Assembly (NCBI GenBank): GCA_038227745.1
Contig: JBBRPS010000200.1
Location: 1 to 13,647 of the forward strand
Length of the DNA: 13,647 nucleotides
Direction: 5' to 3'
DNA from: DASPXY01 sp038227745
GTDB taxonomy: Bacteria > Planctomycetota > Planctomycetia > Gemmatales > Gemmataceae
The notes beneath the pieces are model-generated. The model was not told where the DNA came from. It saw only the letters and a list, made by a program, of their open reading frames with translations, and did no database searches. The translations under genes were made by a program, and so were the position numbers. Shown piece after piece: positions 1 to 8,728 of this stretch; positions within the stretch are counted from its first letter, which is position 1, and each line of letters opens with the position of its first letter.

Positions 1-19
1 CGGGGGGTAGGATAGGCAT
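1..19 (-). CDS. 5' end of a gene running off the left edge (first six codons only)
   Basis: On the minus strand an ATG at 19-17 follows an AGGAG Shine-Dalgarno sequence (31-27) by a 7-nt spacer, the best ribosome-binding geometry in this area. Only Met-Pro-Ile-Leu-Pro-Pro is visible before the window ends, so no product can be named. It lies on the same strand as, and downstream of, the Gfo/Idh/MocA oxidoreductase, separated by 192 nt holding a strong hairpin, so it is probably a separate transcription unit. The call rests only on the SD-ATG arrangement and could be chance. Confidence 0.4.
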
Positions 20-139
20 GGGGAGACTCCTGCCGGTGACAGCGGTGTGACAACCCTGTCATTGCAGCTGTTCTCCCCACCTTTGTCCACCCCCCGCCGT
101 AAAGCGTTATTGCGTAAGACCCGGAAGCTGGACGATCTC

Positions 140-190
140 GTGAGCCGGCTGGTCTTGCACTCAACCGGGATGCAGGACCAGCCGGCTCAC
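140..190. repeat. 20-bp inverted repeat (hairpin) after the oxidoreductase gene; possible terminator
   Basis: Arms 140-159 and 171-190 are complementary over 20 positions with one mismatch (T155/G175, a G-U pair in plus-strand RNA), around an 11-nt loop. The outermost 15 bp, beginning GTGAGCCGGCTGGTC, are perfect. It starts 21 nt beyond the stop codon of the minus-strand oxidoreductase, where a terminator would be expected. No T-tract follows on either strand, so this is not a classical intrinsic terminator. It may instead be a dispersed palindromic repeat that also stabilises the 3' end. Confidence 0.7.
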
Positions 191-211
191 GCCGGCCGTT
201 CGCCTGGAAGA

Positions 212-1510
212 TCACACCCGGTTCCAGGGCGCCCGGTTTTCGCGACTGCGGAGCCGGTTCGCCTCGTCGTCCTGAACGAACTCCTCCCGTTCCGGGTTCC
301 ACCGCAGCGCGCGGCGCAGCTGGTAACCGATGTTGCCGAGCTGACAGACCTGGGCGCTGCGGGCGCCGATCTCCACGTCGGCCACCGGTCGGCGGCGCGA
401 GCGGATGCAGTCCAGCCAGTTCTGCCGGTGGTTGTTGCCAACCGCCGGCAGGTGGAAGTCGCGCTCCGTCAGCGGCTGCTGCAGGATCGACGCGGGCGTG
501 GACTCGATCCGGCCGCGATCGACGTAGATCCGCCCGTCCGCGCCCTCGAACGTGCAGCCGCTCGGGCCGCCGTGGAACATCTCCACCCCGTTGGCGTAGA
601 CGAAGCGCAGCCCCGTGTTCCCCCGTTCTGGCGGGTGGATCTGCGTCGGGCCGCTGTGGTCCATACCGAGGGCCCACTGCGCGATGTCGAAGTGGTGCGC
701 CCCCATGTCCGCCAGGCCGCCGCCGGCGTACTCGCGGAAGTCGCGCCAGCGCGGGAAGTGGCGGTGGATGCCGAGCGGGCACAGCTCGTGGTGGAACGCG
801 CGGGCGGGCGACGGGCCGTTCCACAGGTCCCAGTTCACGCCCTCCGGGGTCTGCTCGGCGGGCAGGTCACACGGCCGGGCGGGGCCGCCGACGCCCACCC
901 GGACGGTGCGCAGCCGGCCGAGGCGTCCGCTGCGGACGTATTCGACGGCCTTGCGGAAATTGCCGTTGAACTCGGTGCGCTGCTGACTGCCGGTCTGGAA
1001 GATGATGTCGCCGTCGCGCGCCGCCCGGACCATGGCCCGCGACTCGGCGATGGTGAGCGACAGCGGCTTCTCGCAGTAGATGTCCTTGCGGGCGCGGGCG
1101 GCGAGGATGGCGGGGATGGCGTGCCAGTGGTCCGGCGTGGCGATGACCACGGCGTCGAGGTCGCGCCGGTTCAGCAGCTCGCGGAAGTCGTTGAAGGAAG
1201 CGCAGCCGCGGTAGGTGCCGGCCTTGCGCTCGCGGGCGTAGGCGCGGTGGACGGTCGCGACCGCGTCCTGGAGGCGGACGCGGTGAACGTCGCACACGGC
1301 GACCACCTGGACGCCGGTATTGCCCAGGAAGCCCTGGAGGTGGCCGCGGCCCATCATGCCGACGCCGATGAAGCCCAGGGTGATGCGGCCGTTGGGGCCC
1401 TGGCCCTGGCGGTCGGCGCGGAGGGACGGGGTCAGGATCAGCGGGGCGGCCAGGCCGGCGGCGGCCGAGGCCAGGAAGCGACGGCGGCTGAAGCGGGAGG
1501 AAGCGCTCAT
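212..1510 (-). CDS. Gfo/Idh/MocA family oxidoreductase with Tat signal peptide
   Basis: Predicted NAD(P)-dependent sugar or cyclitol dehydrogenase-like protein of 432 aa. The N-terminus carries a twin-arginine motif, SRRRFLA at about residues 8-14, and a hydrophobic stretch to about 30, so export in folded form is likely. The Rossmann nucleotide-binding motif GFIGVGMMGRG is at 46-56 and the family's EKP motif, with its catalytic-site lysine, at 147-149. The C-terminal half contains the DMGAHHFDIAQWALG stretch typical of the Gfo/Idh/MocA C-terminal domain. An upstream in-frame start at 1579 is possible, but ATG 1510 has an AGGAG 12 nt upstream and puts the Tat motif at the normal distance from the N-terminus. 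Planctomycetes carry dozens of such exported paralogues, and the substrate cannot be told from sequence. It appears monocistronic: the next same-strand gene upstream ends 136 nt away, and a hairpin follows the stop. Confidence 0.93.
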   Translation of the reverse strand: MSASSRFSRRRFLASAAAGLAAPLILTPSLRADRQGQGPNGRITLGFIGVGMMGRGHLQGFLGNTGVQVVAVCDVHRVRLQDAVATVHRAYARERKAGTYRGCASFNDFRELLNRRDLDAVVIATPDHWHAIPAILAARARKDIYCEKPLSLTIAESRAMVRAARDGDIIFQTGSQQRTEFNGNFRKAVEYVRSGRLGRLRTVRVGVGGPARPCDLPAEQTPEGVNWDLWNGPSPARAFHHELCPLGIHRHFPRWRDFREYAGGGLADMGAHHFDIAQWALGMDHSGPTQIHPPERGNTGLRFVYANGVEMFHGGPSGCTFEGADGRIYVDRGRIESTPASILQQPLTERDFHLPAVGNNHRQNWLDCIRSRRRPVADVEIGARSAQVCQLGNIGYQLRRALRWNPEREEFVQDDEANRLRSRENRAPWNRV

Positions 1511-1646
1511 GGCGGAAGGGGTCTCCTGTGTCGGGTGCGTTTGGCCTATTGTGGCCGCCCGGCACGCGGAGTTCAACAACTATCCTCCCTCGAATGCGGT
1601 GTCGGGTTCTACCCGGTTCGACAGTCTGAAAGTCCGCGGCCGGCTG

Positions 1647-2063
1647 TCATGGACCCGAGGCGGTCGCGGGACTCGGGACGCTGGCGGGCAGGGGATAGAT
1701 GTAAATCTCCTCGGCGTACGCGCCGCTGAAGTGCCAGCCGTGGTAGTGTGCGGGAATCCTCCCGGGATAGCGCCGCCGGAGTTCCGCCACGGCGCGGACG
1801 AGGGGGTCGTCGGCCTTGATGAGCGTCACCTGGAATAAGTTAAAGTTGGGGTCCTGGATGGCCCCGGCGGCGCGGACGATCTCCCCGTAGGCGTCATCCC
1901 GATTCGTATCGTTAATGCGGTCCGAGGCGATGTGCAGAGCCCAGCGGCTTTCCTCATCGCGCTTGCACCAGTAGGCGGCCAGCAGGGGAAAACGCTTTTC
2001 AAATTCGGCGAGGAACTTCACCCCCCCCTCGATCCGCTCCTTCACCAGCGGCTCCTGATCCAT
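1647..2063 (-). CDS. Hypothetical protein, partner of the upstream HEPN-domain protein
   Basis: 138-aa protein I cannot name. Its start overlaps the end of the HEPN gene by 22 bp, so the two are almost certainly co-transcribed and may be translationally coupled. The ATG is preceded by a weak SD-like GGGGTG. The sequence suggests a compact alpha/beta fold: a charged N-terminal helix (about 1-25), a segment WALHIASDRIND (about 42-53) resembling a strand entering a loop, a middle helix, and a C-terminal half with an HYHGWHF aromatic/histidine cluster near 107-113 followed by EEIYIYPLP. The last 12 residues are low-complexity Pro/Ala/Ser. No signal peptide or membrane segment is seen. From memory, not from a search, similar small proteins sit beside this HEPN subfamily in other bacteria. 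An antitoxin-like or modulator role is inference only. Confidence 0.75.
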   Translation of the reverse strand: MDQEPLVKERIEGGVKFLAEFEKRFPLLAAYWCKRDEESRWALHIASDRINDTNRDDAYGEIVRAAGAIQDPNFNLFQVTLIKADDPLVRAVAELRRRYPGRIPAHYHGWHFSGAYAEEIYIYPLPASVPSPATASGP

Positions 2064-2461
2064 GGCAGCACCCCGTTCGTGGTGTGGTTGACGGCGTAGA
2101 AAAGTTCCCGCGCTTCGGGTTCGGTCTTCTGGTGGTAGCGACTGGCCTCGGTCCAGCCTTCGAGGGTCACCCAGCTCTTGGCAAGCACCGGGTTCGCGGC
2201 GATGGCCGTGCCGCGCTCCGCCTCAAGATCGGCGAGCGTCACCAGGGCATCCAGGTCGTGAGTCCAGCACTTCTCGCTATACTTCCTGTCCAGGAAAATA
2301 ATTCCCGTCTGTTCCACGCGTACCAGGACGCAGGCCTTCAATCCGCACTCGACCGCGTACCCGGCGAGGTAGTAGGCCCCCGACCATCGGCCGGCGGCGA
2401 GGAGCGCCGCCGCGTCGAGAACACGATCTTCCGCGAGCTGTTGCAACTCGGCCCTGTTCAC
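2042..2461 (-). CDS. HEPN domain-containing protein
   Basis: 139-aa all-helical protein of the HEPN superfamily, whose members are often RNases or partners of minimal nucleotidyltransferases. The signature is a first long helix with LAEDRVLDAAALLAAGRW (about 9-26) followed by GAYYLAGYAVECGLKAC (28-44), a conserved THDLDAL (67-73), and a late WTEASRYH segment (103-110). The canonical RNase motif R-x4-6-H of toxic HEPNs is not clearly present, so catalytic activity is uncertain. An in-frame ATG at 2575 is open, but I chose the GTG at 2461: it has a near-ideal AGGAGGG SD 6 nt upstream, a TACAAT -10-like hexamer lies just beyond that, and the extra N-terminal residues do not look like protein. 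The partner is not a recognisable nucleotidyltransferase. Confidence 0.85.
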   Translation of the reverse strand: MNRAELQQLAEDRVLDAAALLAAGRWSGAYYLAGYAVECGLKACVLVRVEQTGIIFLDRKYSEKCWTHDLDALVTLADLEAERGTAIAANPVLAKSWVTLEGWTEASRYHQKTEPEARELFYAVNHTTNGVLPWIRSRW

Positions 2462-2495
2462 GGCACGCCCTCCTGGCATTCGCACCTTCGCTGAC

Positions 2496-2501
2496 ATTGT
2501 A
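2496..2501 (-). promoter_or_regulatory. Candidate -10 element (TACAAT) for the HEPN operon
   Basis: The minus-strand hexamer TACAAT matches 5 of 6 bases of the sigma70 -10 consensus and is preceded by G. It lies 34 nt upstream of the GTG start at 2461, leaving room for a short leader containing the AGGAGGG SD. It also argues against the upstream ATG at 2575. No clear -35 is seen. Confidence 0.4.
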
Positions 2502-2624
2502 CCCGCGGCGCCGGCGGGCGCGAACGGCGGTTTCGGCGGCGACCCGTAAGACGAACGCGGCGACCTTGAATACACTTTCTAGGGTCTCGGCCGCCTCGCC
2601 CTCCTCAGCGAAACCCTGCCGGCA

Positions 2625-3298
<674 letters not shown>

Positions 3299-3302
<4 letters not shown>

Positions 3303-6300
3303 CGTTCGCCCGCCTGCTGCTGCGCAACCTCGTCTACCACCGCCGTGGCAACTTCGCTGTCTTCCTCGGCGTCGTCGTCGGTACGGCGGTGCTGACCGGC
3401 GCTCTGCTCGTCGGCGACTCGCTGCGCGGCAGCCTGCGCGACCTGACACTGCGGCGCCTGGGCTGGGTCGATCACAGCCTCGTCACCGGCCGCTTCTTCC
3501 GCGAGGAGCTGGCGGAGAAACTGCCCGCCGCGCACGTCAGCCCGGCCGTCTTCCTGCAAGGGGCGGCGTCGCGGCCGAACGGCAGCGGCCGCGTCAATAA
3601 GGTCGTCATCCTCGGGGTCGACGAGCGCTTCTGGCACGGCGAGCCGCCGGTGGGCAAGGACTTCTGGAGCCCGAAGGATCTGCCCGAGCTCGACAGGCGC
3701 GGCGTCGTGCTGGGGTCGGCCCTGGCGCGCGACCTGGGCGTTAGCAAGGGCGGGCGCGTCGCGTTCCACCTACAGAGACTCAGCGCCGCGCCGCGCGAGT
3801 CGTTCCTCGGCAAGCGCAAGGCCGAGGACGTGCTGACGACGCTGGAGTTGACGGTGGCGACCGTGCTGCCGGAGGACAGTTTCGGCAGCGTCTTCAGCCT
3901 GAATCCCGGCCCGACGGCCCCGCGCAACGCCTACGTCCCCCTGAGCGTCCTGCAGGACGAACTGCATTCGCAGGACCGCAAGGCGCGCAGCCTGCCGGAG
4001 AGGCCGGTCAACGCCCTGCTGGTCCAGGGCGGCACGCGCGACGCGCTGCAGGCGGAACTGGGCAAGCGGCTGCGGCTGGAGGACTGGGGCCTGGACGTGC
4101 GCGTGCCGAAGAAGCGCTTCGGCGACACCGCGCCGGGCTACCTCAGCCTGGAGAGCAAGCAGATGTTCGTCGAGCCGGCGGCGGTCGCGGCGGTCAAGGA
4201 GGCCGGGCTGACGGCGGCGCCAACGCTTGTTTATCTGTTCAACAACCTGTCGTCCGTGCGGCAGTACGCCGCGACCGCCGCCGCGGTCACGGCGCCGGGG
4301 ATGCCGCCCGTGGGCCGGGCGCTGGCGGCGTATTACGGACCATTGCAAGTGCCATACTCCGTGGTGGCCGCCCTCGACCCGACGATGCCGCCGCCCCTTG
4401 GCCCCTTTCTGCCGAAGGGCGTGGAGAAGCTCGGCGACGATCAGATCCTCGTCGTGCAGTGGGAAGGCTCGCCACTCAACGACGCCCGCTCCGGCGAGCC
4501 CCTGGCGCTGACTTACTTCCAGCCCGGCGACGAGGGGCGATTGCACGAGGAGACGGTGGTGTTGCGGCTGGCGGCGACCGTGCCGCTCAAGGGGGCTTTC
4601 CGCGACCGCAACCTGACGCCGCGCTTCGCCGGCCTCACGGACCGCACCACGATCGGCGAGTGGGAGGCGCCGTTCCCCTTCGACCGCTCGCGGCTCAAGC
4701 CCGCCGACCACGAATACTGGGCGAAGCACCAGGCCACGCCCAGGGCGTATGTCACTCTCAAAACGGGACAGAAGCTCTGGGCGAGCCGGTTCGGCAGCGT
4801 CACGTCGGTCCGGCTGGTGCTGCCGTCCGGCAAGGAGCCGGCCCAGACCGCTGCTGAGCGCATCCTGTCGCACCTGCGGCCCGAACAGGGCGGCTTCGTC
4901 TTCGACGACGTGCGTGCCGAGCGGCTGGCGGCCAGCGGCGGCAGCCAGGATTTCGGTGTCCTCCTGCTCGGCTTCAGCGCGTTCCTGATCGTCGCGGCGC
5001 TGCTGCTTGTCGGTCTGCTGTTCCGCCTGAACCTCGACCGGCGCGCCTCGGAGATCGGCCTGCTGCTGGCGACGGGCTTCCGCCGCGGTGCGGTGCGCCG
5101 CTTGTTGCTCGCCGAGGGGGCCGTGCTGGCGGCGCTCGGCGGGATGGTTGGACTGGCGGCGGCGGTGGGGTACGCCTGGCTGATGCTGGAGTTCCTCGCG
5201 GTGCGCTGGCCCGGCGGCCTGGACCGCTCGCTGCTGGCGCTGCACGTCACGCCCGCCAGCTTCGCGATCGGTTATGTGTCGGCCGTCATGGTCAGCGTGC
5301 TGACGATTCTCTGGGCGATGCGCGTCCTCGCCAGGGTGGCGCCGCGCGCCCTGCTGACGGGCGAGACCGCCGAGGCGACCGGCGAGCGCCGCAAATTGCG
5401 CTGGAGCAAGTGGGTGATCGGCGTTGGCCTGGTCGGCGCCGCGGCCTGCTTCGTCGCCGGGACGCAGGTCCGCGGCCACGAGGAGCAGGCGGGCAGCTTC
5501 TTCGGCAGCGGCGCTCTGCTGCTCACCGCGGGGCTGGCGCTGGTGTGGGCATGGATGCGCGGCGGGCGGCAGGAAGCGAGCGGCCACGGCATTTCCGGCG
5601 TGGGGCAACTCGCAGTCCGCAACGCCGCCCGCCACCCGGTGCGCAGCCTGCTGACCGTCGGCCTGCTGGCGTCGGCGACCTTCCTTGTGGTGGCGGTGGA
5701 GTCGTTCCACCGCGACGCGGGGCACGATTTCCTGGAGAAGACGGGCGGCAGCGGCGGTTATCCGCTGATCGCCGAGTCCGAGGTGCCGGTCTATCAGGAT
5801 CTCAACACCGCGAAAGCGCGGGCCGATCTCGACTTCCCGCCGGCGGCGCGGGCGGCGCTGCGCGACGTACATTTCGTGCCGTTCCGCCTCCGCGCCGGCG
5901 ATGACGTGAGCTGCCTCAACCTCTACCAGCCGCGCCGCCCGCGTCTACTCGGCGTACCGCCGGCGTTGATCGAGCGCGGCGGTTTCCGCTTCGCCGCCAC
6001 CGAGGCAAAGACCTCCGAGGAGAAGGAGAACCCGTGGTTGCTGCTGCGCGGCCGGCGCGCGGACGGGGCTGTCCCGGTCTTCGGCGAGGCCAACACCGTG
6101 ACCTGGGTGCTGCACAAGTCTCTCGGGGCCGAGTTGACGGTGCCGGACGACCACGGCAAGCCGGTGCGGCTGCGCATCGTCGGCCTGTTCGAGGACAGCG
6201 TCTTTCAGAGCGAACTGCTCCTGTCGGAGGCGAACTTCCTGGCGCTGTACCCGCGGCAGGAGGGCTACCAGGTCTTCCTGATCGACGCGCCGCCGGCGCG

Positions 6301-6784
6301 GACCGCGGAGGTCAAGGCGGCACTGGAAACGGCGCTGGCGAGCCACGGCCTGGCGGTCACGCCGACGGCCCAGCGGCTCGAGTCGTACCTGGCGGTGGAG
6401 AACACGTACCTGGCGACGTTCCAGGCGCTGGGCGGCCTGGGGCTTTTGCTGGGGGCGCTGGGGCTGGCGGTGGTGCTGCTGCGGAGCGTGTGGGAGCGGC
6501 GCGGCGAGCTGGCGCTGCTGCGAGCGCTGGGCTTCCGCCGCTCGGCGCTGGGCTGGCTCGTGCTGGCGGAGAACGCCTGGCTGCTCGCAGTGGGCCTCGC
6601 GGTCGGCCTGGTGTCGGCGCTGCTGGCGGTGGCGCCGCACCTGAGTGCGGGCGGCGGCGAGGTGCTGTGGCTGCGGTTGGTAGGGTTGCTGGCCCTGGTG
6701 CTGGTGGTCGGGCTGGCGGCGGGCGCCGCGGCGGTGGCGGCGACGCTGCGGGCGCCGCTGCTGCCGGCCTTACGGCGCGAATGA
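3299..6784 (+). CDS. FtsX-like ABC permease with two FtsX domains (YbbP-type, about 10 TM)
   Basis: 1161-aa inner-membrane partner of the ATPase. Its order matches the large YbbP-like form of type VII permeases: TM1 at about 19-39; a very long extracytoplasmic region (about 40-550); a three-TM FtsX block (about 552-575, 602-633, 652-672); two linking TMs (704-722, 737-753); a further TM (782-801) after AVRNAARHPVRS; a second ectodomain (about 805-1040); and a second FtsX block (about 1043-1063, 1082-1113, 1121-1148). Each FtsX block has the cytoplasmic coupling motif after its first helix: RRASEIGLLLATGFRRGAV and ERRGELALLRALGFRRSAL. GTG 3299 was chosen because GGGAGGG lies 6 nt upstream and it gives the 4-nt overlap; the frame is open further upstream only inside the ATPase gene. 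The first ectodomain, about 510 residues, is large compared with MacB or LolC. Release of lipoproteins or envelope lipids is a family-level guess; the cargo is unknown. Confidence 0.92.
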
Positions 6785-6796
6785 CTGGCTTTCACC

Positions 6797-6889
6797 GCTT
6801 GCGGCTCGACGGTCTTGTAGGGTGGGCACTGCCCACCGAGCAGCCAGTGGTGGGCAGTGCCCACCCTACAAGACCGTCGAGCCGCAAGC
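6797..6889. repeat. 41-bp perfect inverted repeat (dispersed palindromic element)
   Basis: Arms 6797-6837 and 6849-6889 are perfectly complementary over 41 bp around an 11-nt loop. The inner part, TAGGGTGGGCACTGCCCACC (6818-6837), is itself nearly palindromic. It starts 12 bp after the permease stop and ends 25 bp before the next start. The GTAGGGTGGGCA core resembles a repeat I recall being scattered through planctomycete and some other genomes, so this is probably a mobile or selfish palindromic repeat that may also act as a transcriptional barrier. No transposase is present. Confidence 0.9.
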
Positions 6890-6914
6890 CACAATCCGAA
6901 AGAGGACTCGACCG

Positions 6915-7532
6915 ATGGAATCGCGGATGTGGCTGGTGTACGTGGTCATGGCGGGGCTGGCCTGGGGAACCTACGTGCCGTTGATCTTCTACGGCGGCAA
7001 CGAGTTTGGCCGCAGTGCGAGCGCCCGCCTCATGGCCATCCTGTGCGTCGGCATCGCGTATTTCCTGATCGCCGTGCTTTTCCCCCTGTACATGTTCCTC
7101 ACGCAGCAGGAGAAGTGGCCGGACATGAAGACGACCGGCCTGGTCTTCTCCGGCCTGGCTGGCGTCGCCGGGGCCGCCGGCGCCCTGTGCGTGATCTTCG
7201 CGAGCAAGTCGGCCGTCGAGGCGGCCCGCGAGGCGAACCTCAACCCCGCCACGTACCGCATTTACATCGCCCCGCTGATCTTTGGCCTCGCCCCGATCAT
7301 CAACACGCTCGTCAGCACCGTCTGGCACCCGAAGCCGGGCGCCCCGTTCCATTTCGAGCTGGCGCTGCCGGGCTGGAAGCTGTGGGTGGGCATCGTGCTC
7401 GTCGGCGCCGGCGCGGCGCTGGTACTCTTCTCCAAGGAGGAGGCCGAGACGCACCACGCCCCCGCTCCCAAGGGGCCGACCGCCGTCAGCGCCTCCCCCG
7501 AGCCGCCCAACGTGCAGGGGGCGCCGCGATGA
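6915..7532 (+). CDS. Multi-pass membrane protein, DMT/EamA-like
   Basis: 205-aa integral membrane protein with about five TM helices (6-26, 40-62, 74-96, 115-135, 154-173) and a Pro/Ala-rich cytoplasmic-type tail from about 176. The N-terminal MAGLAWGTYVPLIFYGG, the Gly-rich FSGLAGVAGAAGALCVIFAS helix and the final GIVLVGAGAALVLFSKEE helix resemble half of a drug/metabolite transporter (EamA) fold, suggesting a small transporter or permease. Transport function is inference and the substrate is unknown. ATG 6915 has GAGG about 9-12 nt upstream; the open frame further upstream runs only through the palindrome and is not protein-like. Its stop overlaps the following ATG as ATGA, so the two genes form an operon. 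Confidence 0.85.
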   Translation: MESRMWLVYVVMAGLAWGTYVPLIFYGGNEFGRSASARLMAILCVGIAYFLIAVLFPLYMFLTQQEKWPDMKTTGLVFSGLAGVAGAAGALCVIFASKSAVEAAREANLNPATYRIYIAPLIFGLAPIINTLVSTVWHPKPGAPFHFELALPGWKLWVGIVLVGAGAALVLFSKEEAETHHAPAPKGPTAVSASPEPPNVQGAPR

Positions 7533-7984
7533 CGCCCGAGCAGGCCGTCGAACGCCTTAACGTGCTGTTCGCCCATGCGTGGATGGTGCGCACGTTCCTC
7601 AAGCACGCCGACGAGATCCAGGACGACGAGGAACTGCTGGACGTGCCGCGGACGATCTTCGATTACGTCCGCGCGACGGAGCCGGCGTACCAGCGCGGCG
7701 ACCTAAAAGAGTATTTGCACCGGGCGCGGGGGAAATTGCCGAAGCTGCGGCGCGCGGCGGAGGTGTTCGCGCGGGAGTTCCGCCGCGTGTCGGATCATAC
7801 GAACTTTCAGATGGCGGCGCTGTCGCTGAGCGGGTGCGTGCGTGAGATCGAGGAAGTGCTGGCGGATGTCACCAGCCAGCCCGCCACAGAGGAGAGGGGA
7901 AACGTCTGCGGTCCAGCTGCCTGCCCGGGGCAAGAGGAGGATCGGCTTCCCGCGGACGGGGCTGGGGGTGTCGAGGATCGTTGA
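7529..7984 (+). CDS. Hypothetical protein co-transcribed with the DMT-like membrane protein
   Basis: 151-aa soluble protein I do not recognise. The first ~115 residues are strongly helical and charged: MTPEQAVERLNVLFAHAWMV, then EIQDDEELLDVPRTIFDYV, then a basic HRARGKLPKLRRAAEVFARE, ending in LSLSGCVREIEEVLADV. The fold could be a small four-helix bundle. The last ~35 residues (TSQPATEERGNVCGPAACPG and onward) are Gly/Pro/Glu-rich and look like translated non-coding DNA, so the ancestral stop may have been lost. The ATG overlaps the upstream gene's stop (ATGA) with an AGGGGG SD 7 nt upstream, making this start secure and translational coupling likely. It converges on the minus-strand DUF5678-like gene with a 40-bp gap that shows no terminator. 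Confidence 0.8.
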   Translation: MTPEQAVERLNVLFAHAWMVRTFLKHADEIQDDEELLDVPRTIFDYVRATEPAYQRGDLKEYLHRARGKLPKLRRAAEVFAREFRRVSDHTNFQMAALSLSGCVREIEEVLADVTSQPATEERGNVCGPAACPGQEEDRLPADGAGGVEDR

Positions 7985-8024
7985 TCGTGACGGTGAAAGG
8001 CCGCCAGGTTGAAGTTTACGACGC

Positions 8025-8243
8025 TCACCCTCCGCAGGAGAGATCATCGCCGGGGAAGACCCAGTCGATCACGTAGTCCGGGATACCCCTGGCGTTCATC
8101 GCCTTGAAGAGATCATGCATCTCATGCGCGTGGCCGAGGAGGGTCGTACCGTCCTCCGACCAGGCCACATACTGTCCCTCGTAAGGAGCCAGTTCTTCGA
8201 GCGTATGCGTTTCGCAATTGCGAATGAACAGGTTGCCGTCCAT
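8025..8243 (-). CDS. DUF5678-like small protein (copy B)
   Basis: 72-aa acidic protein, third gene of a three-gene cassette. It aligns without gaps over its N-terminal half to the 72-aa product of 8729-8947, with 24 of the first 36 positions identical, including the shared block EELAPYEG at 16-23 and VAWS-x-DG at 26-32. The rest diverges but keeps the same length. The pattern (leucine-tyrosine-glycine, then a VAW strand and a DG turn) fits DUF5678-type proteins, whose function is unknown. The ATG at 8243 has GAGGG 5 nt upstream and starts 8 nt after the protease stop; it also aligns exactly with the start of the paralogue. Longer upstream readings of this frame are the protease gene in another frame. 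An antitoxin, chaperone or inhibitor role toward the protease is inference. Confidence 0.8.
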   Translation of the reverse strand: MDGNLFIRNCETHTLEELAPYEGQYVAWSEDGTTLLGHAHEMHDLFKAMNARGIPDYVIDWVFPGDDLSCGG

Positions 8244-8251
8244 CGAAGCCC

Positions 8252-8719
8252 TCACGGTACGGCGTCCTGGGTGACGGGCAGCGACGGTTTCGCCACCAGC
8301 AGCAATTCCCTGTCGTCCACGTCCAGGGTCATGCGGAAATATTGCAGTCCTCCGGCGATCCCAAAGAGGCCGTATTTGGACCGCAGGGGTGCGAAGCCCA
8401 CGACAGCGCGCCAACGAAAACTCTCTTTGCTGTCATCAAGGTACAGAATGACCGGGGCAAATAACACAGGAAGGGGCTGGCTCGCACCGACTCCGTGGGA
8501 GGAACCCGGCAGGGCGGCGGACAGGTCCACCCCGATGCGAGCGGCGACGTTCTCCGGGAAAACGATATCGTCCGCCCCGGTGTCCACGAGAACCTGGCGC
8601 AACTGTCCGTCACGAGGGCCGATGATTGTGATCCCGATGATCGGTTTGTAACGCTTCATGCCTCCGCCCAGGGCGGGAGCGGGAGCCTTGGTGTAAAACC
8701 ACGGAACGGTGAATAGCAA
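8252..8719 (-). CDS. Retropepsin-like aspartyl protease family protein
   Basis: 155-aa single-domain aspartic protease of the retropepsin-like type. The catalytic motif VLVDTGADDIVFP has DTGA at 46-49, followed by a typical helix (ENVAARIGVD) and, near the end, the hydrophobic-hydrophobic-Gly segment LFGIAGGLQYF (118-128) that packs under the active site in this fold. With one DTGA per chain it should work as a homodimer. No signal peptide is seen, so it is probably cytoplasmic. The start is a TTG at 8719: minus-strand GAGGTGATC, complementary to the 16S 3' end, ends 3 nt before it, whereas the first internal ATG (Met21) would cut close to the first strand. The SD overlaps the stop codon of the preceding DUF5678-like gene. 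It sits between two paralogous small genes with spacings of 9 and 8 nt, so one operon is very likely. Confidence 0.83.
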   Translation of the reverse strand: MLFTVPWFYTKAPAPALGGGMKRYKPIIGITIIGPRDGQLRQVLVDTGADDIVFPENVAARIGVDLSAALPGSSHGVGASQPLPVLFAPVILYLDDSKESFRWRAVVGFAPLRSKYGLFGIAGGLQYFRMTLDVDDRELLLVAKPSLPVTQDAVP

Positions 8720-8728
8720 GCGATCACC

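Noticed and set aside
140..190. Classical rho-independent terminator
   Set aside because: The stem is strong, but no run of T follows on either strand, so only a terminator-like role is suggested.
1511..1646. Possible terminator hairpin (CGGGT-TCT-ACCCG) after the HEPN partner gene
   Set aside because: It has only a 5-bp stem with no T-tract, too weak to support.
47..1729. 560-aa open frame on the plus strand
   Set aside because: It is antisense to the Gfo/Idh/MocA gene and Ala/Arg/Val-rich without recognisable motifs; long antisense frames are expected at this GC content.
3770..5872. 700-aa minus-strand open frame across the permease gene
   Set aside because: The composition is dominated by Arg, Gln, Ala and His with no domain, and it lies wholly antisense to a permease with clear FtsX blocks.
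6797..6889. Insertion sequence
   Set aside because: The arms are separated by only 11 nt, and there is no transposase frame or visible target-site duplication, so it is recorded as a palindromic repeat.
6822..6914. N-terminal extension of the DMT-like protein (GTAHRAASGGQCPPYKTVEP)
   Set aside because: It is a translation of the right half of the 41-bp palindrome; the SD-supported ATG at 6915 is the real start.
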